DNA of 64,000 bases from Eunapius fragilis (lineage: Eukaryota; Porifera; Demospongiae; Spongillida; Spongillidae), in the NCBI GenBank assembly GCA_963681505.1, contig OY811980.1:6174359-6238358 (forward strand). The letters are read 5' to 3'. Under the pieces are notes generated by a model, which had not been told where the DNA came from, made no database searches, and was given only the letters and a program-made list of their open reading frames with translations. Positions 1 through 14,500 of the stretch are shown here, piece after piece. Numbering within the stretch: position 1 is the first letter of the stretch; every line of letters begins with the position of its first letter. The position numbers and the translations under genes were made by a program.

Positions 1-63
1 CCAAATCGGTTCAAATTCAGTACGCGTAGAAGGGTCCTGTCGCTATTGATTTATTCTGTGGGT

Positions 64-176
64 ATAGCTAAAACCAGGAGCAGGAGCAGGAGTTGCTACC
101 TAAATCCAGGAGCAAGAGCAGGAGTTGCTACCTAAATGGAGCAGGAGTTGCTACCTAAATCCAGGAGATGCATGCT
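64..176. repeat. Short AGGAGC-type minisatellite
   Basis: Three to four imperfect units combine an AGGAGC run with the phrase GTTGCTACCTAAATC. The hexamer is the reverse complement of the large CCTGCT array at 2376-4013, so the two arrays lie in opposite orientation on either side of the retrotransposon remnant. Confidence 0.85.
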
Positions 177-869
177 ACCTAAAACAAAGAAAGGAATCAA
201 ACAACGTACTGAACATCCGATAGAGGAACAGATATGTTCTCTGTTTCCGTGTATGGGGATGAACTTTGGTAAATGCTAGCTGTTGTCATTTTCCCAGACT
301 GCCCTCCGCTTGATGACACAAGTGAAGCAAGTGATATTGAGAACTTGAGCACTGAGAAAACAGAAGTTTTTTTTTTTTACCAATGTTGTGGAACCACTGT
401 TGTTCAGCAGTCAACATTTTTGAGCAGGAGCCCCTGGGTGATCCCTTTTGGTATTGCTTTTCAGGGAGACTCAGTAACTTGAGAACAACACTTCCTAGGA
501 AAATCACAGTTGATGGTAGAATTTATGTGCTGGTGGATTATACTCTTTATAAGAAAGGAGCATCTCATTTAACTGCTGCTGTTATGTGGAGAAGTAAGTG
601 GTGGTTTTAAGATGGACTCTCTGAAACAGACCAAACACGAATGAAACCTATGAAAGAAGCTAACATGTTTGGACACAAAGGTTCTTACGTGATATATGTA
701 TTATTTTAGTAATTCATCGTGCATGCATATGTATTTTTTTGATCAAATATAGTGAAGTATCATTATTATGATATAATAAGTCATATCTTTATGTTTCCTC
801 TTTTACTGTGTTTGCTGTTAAATGTGGTTGTTATGTTTTGTTAATACAAAAAAGGCATATCATGCAGTA
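177..869. other. Unassigned stretch without a recognisable gene
   Basis: Open frames on the plus strand (for example 383-610) are short and match no family I recognise. A GTAAGT donor-like site follows an open frame near 594, so a small exon cannot be excluded. The rest is AT-rich. Confidence 0.4.
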
Positions 870-2307
870 TTACTATAATAATATGCAATTAACATTCATG
901 ATGGGAATATGGGGGCATCTCAGCAAGATGGCTCTAGCATTCTGTCTCATTAATGTGAAACCCAGCAGGCAGTAGAATTGGCTCAGTGCTTCATTGCCAG
1001 ATAGTCCCATTTGCATGGCAAGTCTCTTGGCAATGCTCAATCTTCTTGAGAAGCATTCTTGGGCTTCACATCCCCAACCACCATATTGACTTCCACCACT
1101 AATGGAGTGCATGTCCAGCTCAACTCTAAACACATCTCCTCATTTTTGGCATGCTTCCCAACCTCACCACATTCTGCAGAATTGCCTGAAGCCAAACTCG
1201 CTTCCAGAATGAGATCTGTATTAAGCAGATGGTAGGTCAAATGCTGCAGGATGGGAGAGACCTGTTTGACACCAGTACATCAGCTGGTCTAGAGAAGTCT
1301 ATGCCTGGACCTTTCTCCAGTTGAGGAGATAAGCATGCTTTGGAGCACAGATTGGCAAAACAGTCTCTCAGCTTATTGTGGCGTGCAATGATGTCCCCTC
1401 CAGAACAACATGTAAGGGTGTGGTGGCAATCTGGATCAAGAGCACTAGAGCAGAAGAGACATTAACTGTCAGCTCAGGAGACAGGTAGACTTAGCCACCA
1501 TTTCAACAGGACTTGCATTTCTTGAGGCTCCAAAGCAAAGTCATTGTGTATGCAAGGAATAGCTCTCAACCAGACATTAGCGTTACTGGCTGATACTGCT
1601 CTGAGTCTTGCTCTGGAACAGACTGTGCTGTTAATAAGAAGAGTCTGGAAAGAATTGTCTTCTATTTTGCCTGATAGATGGTGCTGCTGTGGAGGAGAGC
1701 CAGTCACTGATTCAAATGTGATTGCATCAGCAGAGTTGATCTTTGTGTTGTAGAGTGCTATTGCCTGTTTGAGGTGATGGGAAGCATTTGGAGCACTGGT
1801 GACATCAATAGCATTGGACAAAGACGAAATGAATGCACTGGAGGAGTGGTTAGAGACTGATGTCAATCCAAGACCACCATGCCATAATGTTAGTTGAACT
1901 TGTTTGGTGGCTGAAAGTGTAAGTTCAAAGGCTGCACATTCTTCCAAACAGTGGAGGACATCTTCATCAAAGAGCATAAACTGCCTTACAAACGAATCAC
2001 AAGGGAAAATTGAGAGACCTAAATGGAACAGCTTACAAAAGCTAGCACAGTGGCAAAGTAGCAAGATGGATACTTGAGGGTCGCATAGCTGAGGTGAAAG
2101 ATGGAGAAGAGAACAAGCCTGCTTTCTCTTTGCCTCAATGAATTCACCACAAAATTCTGGACTTCCAATTGGTGCCCCCAGGATTTCAAAGTTAGGTGTA
2201 GTTGATGTAGGGATGCTGGAGTCGAAAAGTTGACAGGTATCTATTAGGACTGAACAGTTCACATTTGGATGGGTTAAGGAACAAACCATTTGGCTTGCCC
2301 TCTGCAC
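870..2307 (-). mobile_element. Decayed LINE-type retrotransposon: reverse transcriptase C-terminus plus endonuclease region
   Basis: On the minus strand an open frame (2307 to 1474, 277 codons) carries features typical of the C-terminal part of non-LTR reverse transcriptases: EILGAPIGSPEF near the start, then the late-palm/thumb phrase WHGGLGLTSVSNHSSSAFI. Downstream translation continues in broken frames. Around 1450-1380 it reads DPDCHHTLTC followed by GGDIIARHNKLRD, a Cys/His zinc-binding-like cluster; around 1290 it reads SRPADVLV. Near 1165-900 it gives HAKNEEMCLELSWTC and then, after a frameshift near 1090, QECFSRRLSIAKRLA. That order (RT, Cys/His knuckle, restriction-like endonuclease) fits LINEs with a C-terminal restriction-like endonuclease; the assignment is from memory of the family pattern. 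It is 5'-truncated against the hexanucleotide array, has an in-frame stop near 1240 and frameshifts, and is inactive. The catalytic RT core is absent. Confidence 0.72.
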
Positions 2308-2375
2308 CTAGGACCTCTAGTCAGTATTACTAGAATAATAATGATTATTATCTGCAGTTGGATTTCATCCTCTGC

Positions 2376-4204
<1,829 letters not shown>

Positions 4205-5589
4205 ACAGCACATACTTGATCAATGTAACACTAGCCTTATAGGCCATCAAGTATAAGCATCCTTTCGTGCAATCGTACACAAACCATTTTGCCCATTCTT
4301 AGGCATGCCTTTGTAAGCACTCTTCCTATTTATACCACTCACCAGGTCAGGTTTGCTGCCTATGTTATTCCTATCACAGACATGCCATGTAGCATGTTCT
4401 CTCTAACTCTTCATACCACTCTTAGGCATGCCTGTAAAGAACTCCCTATTTATTCCAAGCACAGACATGCCAGCATAACCATTCAGTCTATGTACACTAC
4501 TATCTATCAAAATGCCAGTGCACTCATTTATACCAGTCATGTGTATTTTGATACTGACCACTATGTGGACATGCCAGTATAATAATTCTGTCACCTCTTT
4601 CATACAGTAGGCATTGCTGGATAACCATAATCTCAATACACTTTTTTTTTGCATTTGGGGGGGGGGGGGGGGGGGGCCAGACCCCCATTTTCACATTCAA
4701 CACCAGAACTATTCTTCTAACACAGTTATCTTATCACTGTGCAAGCTCATGATCAAGATATGGACGCTTGCAGGTCCACAACCAAGGCCATGACTTTGGT
4801 AGTACATGTTATTGTGTAACTTGTAACAGCTTCTGAAGCTTACAGCTCTCACCCATACCCTCCTAAGGCCCCTTTAGCCCCTCACCAAGCCCAAAGTGGT
4901 TTGGGTGGACGCTGAAACCTTTTGCGACTGTCAGAGGCAGAAACGTATGCGAGTCACAACAGACTTGAATAATAAAATGGCGTCAGAACAGCGATATTCC
5001 AAAATATTCCGTTAAAAATCGCGGCACCACGAGCTCTAAATAAAAACTAACTGGAAAACCTACCGTACCGCAGTCATATTATAAAAATTTCAGTGGACCT
5101 TATAAGGGCGGAATCTTTAGTAGAGTACGGTTTATCTCCCCCACTCCAAAAACACCCACCGTATTAGCGAGCTAATAGCATGCTTCCAGTAGAACGGTAG
5201 TGCCTGTCTTTCAAGTAGTTCAGTGCGTGAAGTTCAGTAGAAACAAACACTCAATAGCCCAGACTAAAAGACTAAACACCTTTTGCCAAAAAGGCTTCGT
5301 TCTCTCATAGATTGAAGACAAGGTATTCAATCTATGGTTCTCTGAATAGGTTGTCGCTAAGGACGTAATTAGCCCCGTTGCTACGGAAAAATTTTCGTTA
5401 GGAGGCGTAGGGCTTTTTGCCCACTTTTCAATGGAATGAAACAGCCGTGTCTCTTGTGAACCCCGTTCCTCTTTCGTGCCACGGAATAATATAATGTCAG
5501 TGAATACGATTATATCCTGCGCGTGCGTGGATTATTATAAAAATATGCTACATAGTACATGCAGTTACAAACATTACTAACTGAAATTT
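4205..5589. other. Intergenic DNA upstream of the sacsin-like gene
   Basis: No coding sequence recognised. Between about 4295 and 4585 a degenerate tandem pattern recurs, with phrases such as TTAGGCATGCCT and CCTATTTAT, in about three loose copies. A run of 20 G lies at 4657-4676. The last 250 bases before the ATG at 5590 presumably hold the promoter; I see no convincing TATA box. Confidence 0.5.
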
Positions 5590-8500
5590 ATGGAAGCCGT
5601 TGGTCACACATTCGGACAGAGGCGGCCTCCTCTCTCCGTCACCATTAAGAGCATCCTTAGCCGCTACCCGGATGGACAGATCTTCAAAGTAAGCTGTGCC
5701 GTATATAAGTGCAGAGTTACTGCGATTTTATATTCTTTCGCTGTGCAGGAGATCATTCAGAATGCGGATGATGCGGGTGCCCGAGTGGTTCGCTTCTACC
5801 TGGACCACCGCCAGCACGGACGGAGCACCTTGGTGCATCCCGAGATTGCCAGGTTTCAGGGACCTGCCTTGCTGTCTTACAACGACGCTCAGTTCAGGGA
5901 AGAGGACTGGGAGGGAATCCAGAACCTGCAGCTGAGCAACAAGGCCGAAAATCCGTTTAAAGTCGGGAAGTTCGGCATCGGTTTCAACTCAGTCTACCAT
6001 ATCACCGGTAAGTATACCACAATAAAATAATTAATAATACAATAATAATAATAATAATATGCACATTTTATACTATACAACAACTAAAAAGTCACAAGAT
6101 GTGGTTGGTAGGACATATCTGGCCAACATTGCCCTGGCATTCTGCCTCATGAGGGTGAGGCCGAGGCGACCGCGTACATGGTGGATATAACCTCATTTAG
6201 AGGTTGACACAGCTGAGTGGCTACTTTTTTTTTGACAGGGTTGAAAGCACATTGATAGCCTCATACACAAGCAACTATGTATGATGCGAACGATCTTCAC
6301 ACATAGGGCATCTATGGTGCATGCATGTACATGCATAGCGGCAACGGAGGGGCAGGGTTTTTTCACCGTACTTGGTGGCAGCTAGGTGGTACCATTATAG
6401 GTGAAACTCAATGAATATTATGGCCTTGGGCCCTTCATTTAGGCCTTGGTCTATGAATAAATAAAGTAAGCCCTGAGGGATTTGAAACGGCGACGACGGC
6501 TATACTGAATCTGCTCTTACTAATTAAGTGTTGATGATTGTCAAGGCTGTCAAGCTATCCTCCCCCTTCAGCATATGGAAAAATTGACGTCATCTTGCGT
6601 TTTATTGAATTCTACATGACCTTATTTAGAAATTATACAATGCTTCAAGTAATGTTATATAAAAATCAAGACAAAAGTTTAATTACAATTATGGTACAAT
6701 AACTGCAAATAGTTATTGTTATTTTTGGAACCTTAAGCTTCTTTTCCGATTCGTGTTACCTACCCGACCCCATGCATCCGACGAGAGTTACGCATCTCAT
6801 TAGAAGCATACGTAATGTAATGCGTTAAGATAGCCTGAAAATCCTCCTAGTAATACTCTGAGAAGCATGGAATCGATTTTACAAATTAAAAGTTATAGTA
6901 GGTTTTAAAGCAATAGTTGCTTTATGTGTCAGCTCTCGGGAGAAGACAACAAATCTTGTTTTGACATAATAGACCGTGGAATATTGGTAAACGTTATACA
7001 CAGCCAACGTGCATGTGGTTTTTGCAGTAAGTTTTTGACACACCCTTCAAACTTATGACTACAGTAGTGCCTCGCACATTGCGACAATTTGCATATCCCA
7101 CATTGGGAAAATATGCCCTATTCATAGAATCGCTGCCACCCACTGCTAATTAGATTCATTTGGCAAAGGAACTCATTAGAAGATGGTTTATATAAACTAT
7201 ACCTCTCCTAGCTGTTAATAATAGAATTAATGCTAGCTGAAACGCGCCTTACCTTCACCCTTTGGTTGAAAATAAAACGAACTTATACCTGTACAGTACC
7301 GTGTATACGCCTCACTGACCCTTATACATAAAGAAAGGCTCTACAGCATGGACTTGATGAAGGATAGGCAGGTTGCATATTTATTCCAGCTCCAACACCG
7401 TGACTGTTAATGGCTAGATTGAGAAGCATTAATTGGCCAGCACGTAAACCATGCATGCACCCGCATGTGCCTACCCTCGATGGGCACTATACTGGATTCA
7501 GGCTTATTCTATCACTGTCAACGTGGGTTCACCTTATGACGATATCATCGAAGCTCCCATGATTGGCGCTAACATTGGTAGTACTGCAGTTAAAGCTTCT
7601 TCTGGCTTCCTCAAGCCCAAATATGCTTCTCGCCACACGTGCACACTGCTCTATGTGAAGAGTTTGGTGGCATGCGATAGAAGACCTGGTGATTTTTAAT
7701 CCTGTATAGCTACCATAATATTATACATTTTATCGCGCCCATTTAGTGGATCATTGCATCGGTTGGAAGTCCAACGTACACTATAGGAAGATGTTAAAAT
7801 ATGTAAGCGAATATTAACGTCCGCGAATATCACTATAGGCAACCGCTACGGTTTTTTACTCCGAACGTGACGTTTTATCCATATCACTGGTATCAGATCT
7901 TTCGGTCCATTCAAACATGGAGGCTGAAAATGAGAGCGATAGAAACGTAGTTCACGTATATATAGCAAGGTTTCGTGTATCCCCTCCCCCCTTAAGCCCG
8001 TTGCACGCAAAATTCTAGTAATATATCAGTTTTAATACAATGCCCTGAAACTATAAATTATAATAGACATTGTTGCCTATACAGACTACATGTATGGGTG
8101 ACCTGGACGACATTCTTGTCAAGAAAAAATAATCTGGATCGAGCTTGTACATGATGGGTATTAAATAATGGTTACTGCATGCATTTAGTAGTACGTGACA
8201 TTCAGTTTATGCATTGTCATCTGTTGCCCCTGCACCCCTGCACTAGTATGTCTGCTGACTGCGTAGGGCTGGCATAGGAAGTATGACTGCGGTAGATTTT
8301 CTGGGAGAGATGATTATGATTATAGGGATATTGTTCTAAGAATCAAATACTTTGAAGCTTTAGTACAGTTCCAGTGAACTGGGTGCATATACTAGAGCTA
8401 CATGGAACTCTACCCACAGTTTACTGCTCACTTTATTTCCTCCTTTCTTCAAAATACCAGTGGGGAAGTAAAGATAAATTGGCAGCTTAAGTCAGCAGGG

Positions 8501-11500
8501 CATATTGTACATTGCCTCACCACACAGAGGTACAGAGCCTCACCACACAGAGGGCTAGCCTGCACGACTTACTTGTGTGTAGCACAGAAGGTTACTGGTG
8601 GTTCTACCACTTCATTATGCCCATGAATGAATGCAACAATTCCCATTCAAAAGTGTTGCATTCATTCCTGTATATGGGGTTGGTGCACAGAGTGTCTATG
8701 AATGAACGCAATGCTTTTCAGAGTAAATAAAAGTGTTGCATTCACTAGTGGTAATAACTCCTACAATACTCTTTGAGCCATACCCACACCACCCCTTCCA
8801 ATCCATCTCTGTTTTTAGAAATCACAGGATGACAAAACAATAAAATTCAATTAAATAACAACTGATACAAGTAAATAAAAACATTCTCTAACGAGAGAGT
8901 TGTTGGTATATAGGATTGACCAATGGTGGTGTAAAAAGCACGGAAACAAGAGTGACAGAAATTTTACTGGAAAATTGATTATAGGCCTATATTTAGCCCA
9001 TTACTTAGACATGCACTGTTATAATGTGAGTGTGCTAAATATAGGCCTATTTCAATTTTCCAGTAAAATTTCTGTCACTCTTGTTTCCGTGCTTTTTACA
9101 CCACCATTGGTCAATCCTATATACCAACAACTCTCTCGTTAGAGAATGTTTTTATTTACTTGTTTCATAAGTTTTTTTTCGCCTTGTCAGCAGTATCGCA
9201 GTCAATAATCCAATATCTTTATTACTTTTATAAGAATTAGTTGAATATATGATGATGTATCCTCGCCAGCCCCTCTTCTTCTTCGGGGACATCCTCCTCC
9301 CCAGCCTCCTTGCCATGCTTGTTCTGGCCAGGCGGGCCAGGGTGGCAGTAGCCATGCAAGCCAGGATGGACGCACTGGTGGTGGTGGTGGGGGCAGCACT
9401 GGTGGTGGTGGGTGGGGCAGCACTGGTGGTGGCGGGGGCAGCGTTGCTTCAGGAGGTGGCAGGGTGAAGGGAAGAGGAGTCGGAGGATGAATGTAGTCAT
9501 CCTCTCCCTCCTCCTCCCCCTCGTTGGTGAAAAAACCTCCGAGGTCTTCAGCTGCCATCTACATGTACGTGACAGAGAGTATGATTAAATTTTTACCTCT
9601 TTCTTTTTTCAAGCAAAGTGCAAAGCCTAAAATCAACATAGTATTAAATTTTTACCTCTTTTTGCAAAGTGCACTATTCAGCGGGTGAGTGACTTTTATA
9701 CCTTGCAAAGCCTTAACACGTGTGTAGACTGCAGTGCTAAAAATCTATTGGTCCAATTCCATCATAAAATTGACAGGGAGTGAAGGGGTGTATGTGTGTC
9801 AGTTGTGCTAAAAATCTATTGGTCAAATTTGATCCAGTAATAATGCTCCCATCTAAACATGGAGCTGAGGTGTAGTCTACATGCAATAGATGGATAGTGT
9901 GGGAGTGAACTACATGGTTCAGTGTAGATCGATAAGTAAGGAAACCTTATCAGATTAAAACAATAGACACTACACACAGTTGAGTCACCATGCATGCTTT
10001 ACATGTGAAGTGAATGGTTTTGTGCAGATCCGTGCTGTACATAGTCGGGCGGGCCCTACTACCGCGTTTGGTCAGGTAGCAGGGCGACAAGCCCGACCAA
10101 ACGTGGCCCGACTAAGCTGTACAAATGTTACATGCACAGCTTTTTAATACAACATGCCATAACATACCTTTGGGTGGTAGTGGTAGTTCTGTGACCCCTG
10201 CGGTACCGCGTCCTCTCGGAAGCACATTTAGCCAATCGGGCAGCGGGGTCATTCCAATACCGACTCCTTTTAGATGCTTTAATGGCAGCTGAATTGTCCT
10301 CGTATTTCTAGCAGCGCGGTTTCCCTTGAGGTCCTCTTCATATCGCCGCATTTTAGCAGCACGGTTCTCCTCGCGTTAGTTAGTGCGTTGTAGTTGTCAG
10401 AGGCCATTTTCTTTTCGGGATCGGCCTTGTAGCTGTCGCGTACAGAGGCCTTCTTCTTTTCGAGATTCGGTCTTGTAGCTGTCGCGAACAGAGGCCTTCT
10501 TTTCGGGATCGGCCTTGTAGCTGTCGCTAACAGAGGCCTTCTTTTTTTCGGGATTGGCCTTGTAGAGCGCTCGGTCTTTAGCTTTGTTCTCGTCTTGCTT
10601 TTGGAGGTATTCCGCTCGTTGCTTTGATCTCTTCTTTTGATTACTAGTACACGAAGGCATTTTTAGAATATTAAAACAACTTCACTAGCCAAAGTAACAA
10701 CTAAACTGCGATAGGAACATCAATAAATTTAGTGCAGGTTAGAGTGCCTAAAATTATTAATAAAAATCTATTATTTATCATTATTAAACATAACATGATA
10801 TATATGTGTCTATATGACTTGTAAGGATAACGTGCCGGTAAATTTCGAAGCGATTGGTACTATTGCCGTTCTTCAAAATCGTTCGTAGCTCGAGTTATAC
10901 CTTCCTAAGAAGAAGAATTAGAAAAATTAGAAGACGACGACCAAGAATTATTATAGGACTGGGCACGAGAAACAGGAAATTGTTTGTTTCTCTATAACAA
11001 CGTTAACACCGTTTTATGACACGGAACCAACGTAGAACTGTAGATCGTTGTACCCTCATTCCATGGCGATAAAGAGATAAGCGATCCGTTTCTCCGTTGT
11101 CCCTCCAGACGCTAGTGAAGTTTTATTAATGACTTCATCAACCCTCAATCAATCCTATATTGAACCTGCTGCCGCAGGTTCAAATATTGCCATTTATGAA
11201 CCAGTGGGAAGTGCTATTGTGGTAAACCTTTCTGGGAGAGATGGATTATGATTATCATACACGTACACTCAGATGTTCTGTCTCCTCTTTTTACCCTACA
11301 GTTGATCAAGGGTTACTTCATCTCTCAAATGCTCATGCTAGTCAGTGGGTGTGTGCTGGGGTATGTGAGCATATGTTAGGTGTCTGCCATGTAGCAACAG
11401 CGAGCTGTTCTACTCCCTCTCCTTTTTGGCACCTGTTAAGAGTTGTAGTTCAAAAAAGAAAGTGATCAAATGACAGCTCACAGAACTAGCCAACGGTGAG

Positions 11501-14500
11501 GTCCATTGACGTACATCTGCAGGCACCGCTGTACAGTAGTGTGCCAAGCAGTTGAAAATCGATTAATGTATAGAGACATCTGATATTTTAAAACTTATGT
11601 GCCTTTGGTCCCAGCAAATGACAGTGGGTGGCTTAAGAAACATTCTCAGGCAAACAAACCTGAGACAGTAAACAAGGACACTTCTACGTTTGGAGTTCAG
11701 ATTATTATGTAAGCTCCAGGAAGTGAAAAGAGATTATTATGTGAGAGTATTATTTAGAGTCATTTTAAAATTAACCTCACCCTGACTGTCATCTGATATT
11801 TCTTCTTACAGTTATAAGAAGCTCTATTTACTATTATGCATAGAGCTTAAAATAAGTCTAACTTCCGTTTATGAATAAAGCTATCTCTATAAATTGCTGA
11901 AAATATTAACATCCAAGCACAGTTTTAATCATTTCAAAATAGTGTAATCATAGTAAATTATTAAATTCCCCCCCCCCCCCCCCGGGGCCCCATACATTTA
12001 AAATAACTTTATCCATCAATCATACACCAGATCTTCCTGTGATCGTCAGTGGAAACAGGATGGCCTTTCTGGAACCACATGAGAAGATATGGAGGGGAGA
12101 GTCTGGTAAGTACTTCACCCTCTCTGAAGTGTGCTCAAAACCAGATACAGTTGCTCCTTTTGATGGAGTGTGTGGTTTCCCACCAAGATTAACTGAATAT
12201 AGTGGTACAATATTCAGGTTTCCATTGCGCAGTGTTGCTTCAGATCTATCAGATCAACTGTATGATTTGGATAAGCTGAAGAAACTGTTTAATGCCTTAA
12301 AATGTGAGGGGAAGCACCTGCTTCTCTTCCTGCGCTCAGTAGACACAGTGGAGGTGTATGAGATAGACTCCCACGGCCAGCAGAGCATGAGATTCAAGAC
12401 CAGTATTGCCAATAGAGAGCGAGACAACATCTATGCAAGGAGAAATGAGTTCTTGCAGGCAGTGCAGCAAGAATATGCAGCCAACAAGTACAGTATCAAG
12501 AGGTGCATCCCTCTCATGTTCGACTTCACTGTCACTGTGGAAGATGAAGTGGTCACAGAGCACCACTGGATAGTGGTTAGCCAGGTAGGATCTAGCAATC
12601 AAGGAGTCCTCCAGCGTGCATCTAGTTATCAAATACTGCCGTGGGTGGGAGCAGCTATGGAGAAGACTGGAGGAACACAGAAGGCTGCAGGAAAGGGGCG
12701 TGTCTTCTGCTTCCTTCCCATGCCAGCAGAAGCCTCTTCACCCCTCCCCATCCATGTGAATGGAACCTTTGGTCTCAGTGACGACCGCAGGACACTGAAA
12801 TGGCAGAACAGTGAGAGGCAGAATGACGCAGCTGCAGAGTGGAATAAGGTCCTTGTGAGTGAGGTGTTGCCCCCATGTTATGCCCTGCTCATCAGGTATG
12901 CCATTGATAACCTCCAAATGTCTTGTGCAGGGGTGTACCATATCTGGCCCGATACGGCCATAGTACGGGGCACAGAGTGGGAACCACTCCTCTCTAGCTT
13001 GTTCAGAATGCTTACAGCAAATGATAGAATTGTGTGGACGGATGTTCCCAAGGACACTGCTAGCTTGGCTCTGACACAAGGTGAGTGGGTTTCCATAGCA
13101 AGAGCCACCTTTATCCCAGAGAACCTGAGCCTATCACAACTGGTGCAGGTGCACAACTCTTTACATCACTGTGGTGTAAAGCTGGCAGAAGCTCCTGCTA
13201 CAGTGCATAGTGCACTGAAATATATTGGTTGTCCAGTGAACTACCTGACTCCAACCTTGGCTAAGGAGAAATTAAAAACAAATCATGGCTGCTACCAGAA
13301 TCTTGACAGTAACACGAAATATGACCTACTCATGTACTGCACTTCAGACAACCAGTACAATACCTTGATAGGCTTGGAGCTACTTCCACTGGCCAATAAT
13401 ACTTTTACCGTCTTTCAGCAAAAGACAAACTACAGCCAACCAATCTATGTATGCAACTCAAGCTATCCTAGAGAACTGTTTCCTAATAAAGATCATCTTA
13501 TTGTTAGCACTCAAAATATAAATGCACTGAATGAGCTTATCAAAATTGCATCCTCGAACTGGACCCAGGTCCAGATGATGGATCAGCCCTCAGCTGTCAG
13601 GTTGATCAAGCAGTGCTTCCCCTCCCAATGGCAGCAACAACAGCAGGTCACAATGAGAAGTACAGACACATCATTTCCAGCTACCTGGTTCACTACCTTC
13701 TGGAAATGGGTCCAGACCTACAATTTACAAGAATTTGCTGGTGAAATGGTAGTTCCCCTTGGCATAGAGCCAGCTTCATGTGTGCACAGTTTTGAAGTCA
13801 CAAGACTATCCTCCAAGTCACCAGTTCTGTACCTGACATACAATGATGTGTATCATCAACAGGCATGCTTATTGGCAGGTCTTCAAAAGCTTCCCCTCAG
13901 AATCACAAGCACACAGGCACATCCACACCTTGTTCACAAACACCTGGACACATATGTGAACAGTATTACTCCAGGAGGCATACTGGATGCCCTGAGTAAC
14001 AGCTGCAATGAACCGTTCATCCAGTTGCATGGTGCTACCTTCACTATGGATGAGGCATATCAGCTCTGTGTGCTACTGTCTCAACTGACGCAGACACAGC
14101 TTACATCACCCAGGTACAAGGTCCTCCTTAACCTCCCAATATTCTGCACTCTCAACCAACCCTCTGCCCTTTGTAATGTGTTTGCCTCTGCCCAGGCCTC
14201 GTGGAGTAAGAAGGCCATGGTGCAGCCGCAAGAACTGCCCCTCAGTGCTAAGCTCGTCCCGGACAACCTCGTTATCTTCCCACCTTTGCCCCAACAGTTA
14301 CCTCTCCTGAGGCTCCTGTCTGACCACGTGCAGGTTCCCACGGTGATGCAGTTCATTCTGAGCACCTTACTTCCAATGATATCACAGGGTGCATACAAGC
14401 CTCTATCCAGTATGGATGCCATCATGTCAGAGATCATCATGCAGCTGCCCACATGGAAGCGGCACTATCAGGGTGACATTCCAGCCCTCCTGAGGTCTTT

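Larger units (their letters stand above)
8867..11182 (-). mobile_element. Foldback-ended mobile element, shorter copy, inserted antisense in the sacsin-like intron
   Basis: This is the reverse complement of the element at 40368-43374. Both share, in element orientation, a first end TGAACCTGCGGCAGCAGGTT (hairpin GAACCTGC/GCAGGTTC), a repeat-protein gene, an internal GC-rich hairpin (here near 10045-10125), a Pro-rich open frame (here 9558-9202) and a last end made of a roughly 290-bp palindrome finishing ACTTGT. This copy lacks about 600 bp found in the other, including the stretch around 41960-42480. No transposase, integrase, helicase or reverse transcriptase is visible, so it is probably non-autonomous or of a class I do not recognise. 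No clear target-site duplication. Confidence 0.82.
6008..12030 (+). other. Sacsin-like gene intron 2 (6.0 kb)
   Basis: Donor CCG|GTAAGT at 6008 and acceptor ACACCAG| ending at 12030; the G left by exon 2 joins AT to make the Asp of the conserved phrase YHITD. The intron carries a mobile element in antisense orientation (8867-11182) and a run of 16 C at 11968-11983 close to the acceptor. I see no other gene in 6008-8866 or 11183-12030. Confidence 0.9.
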
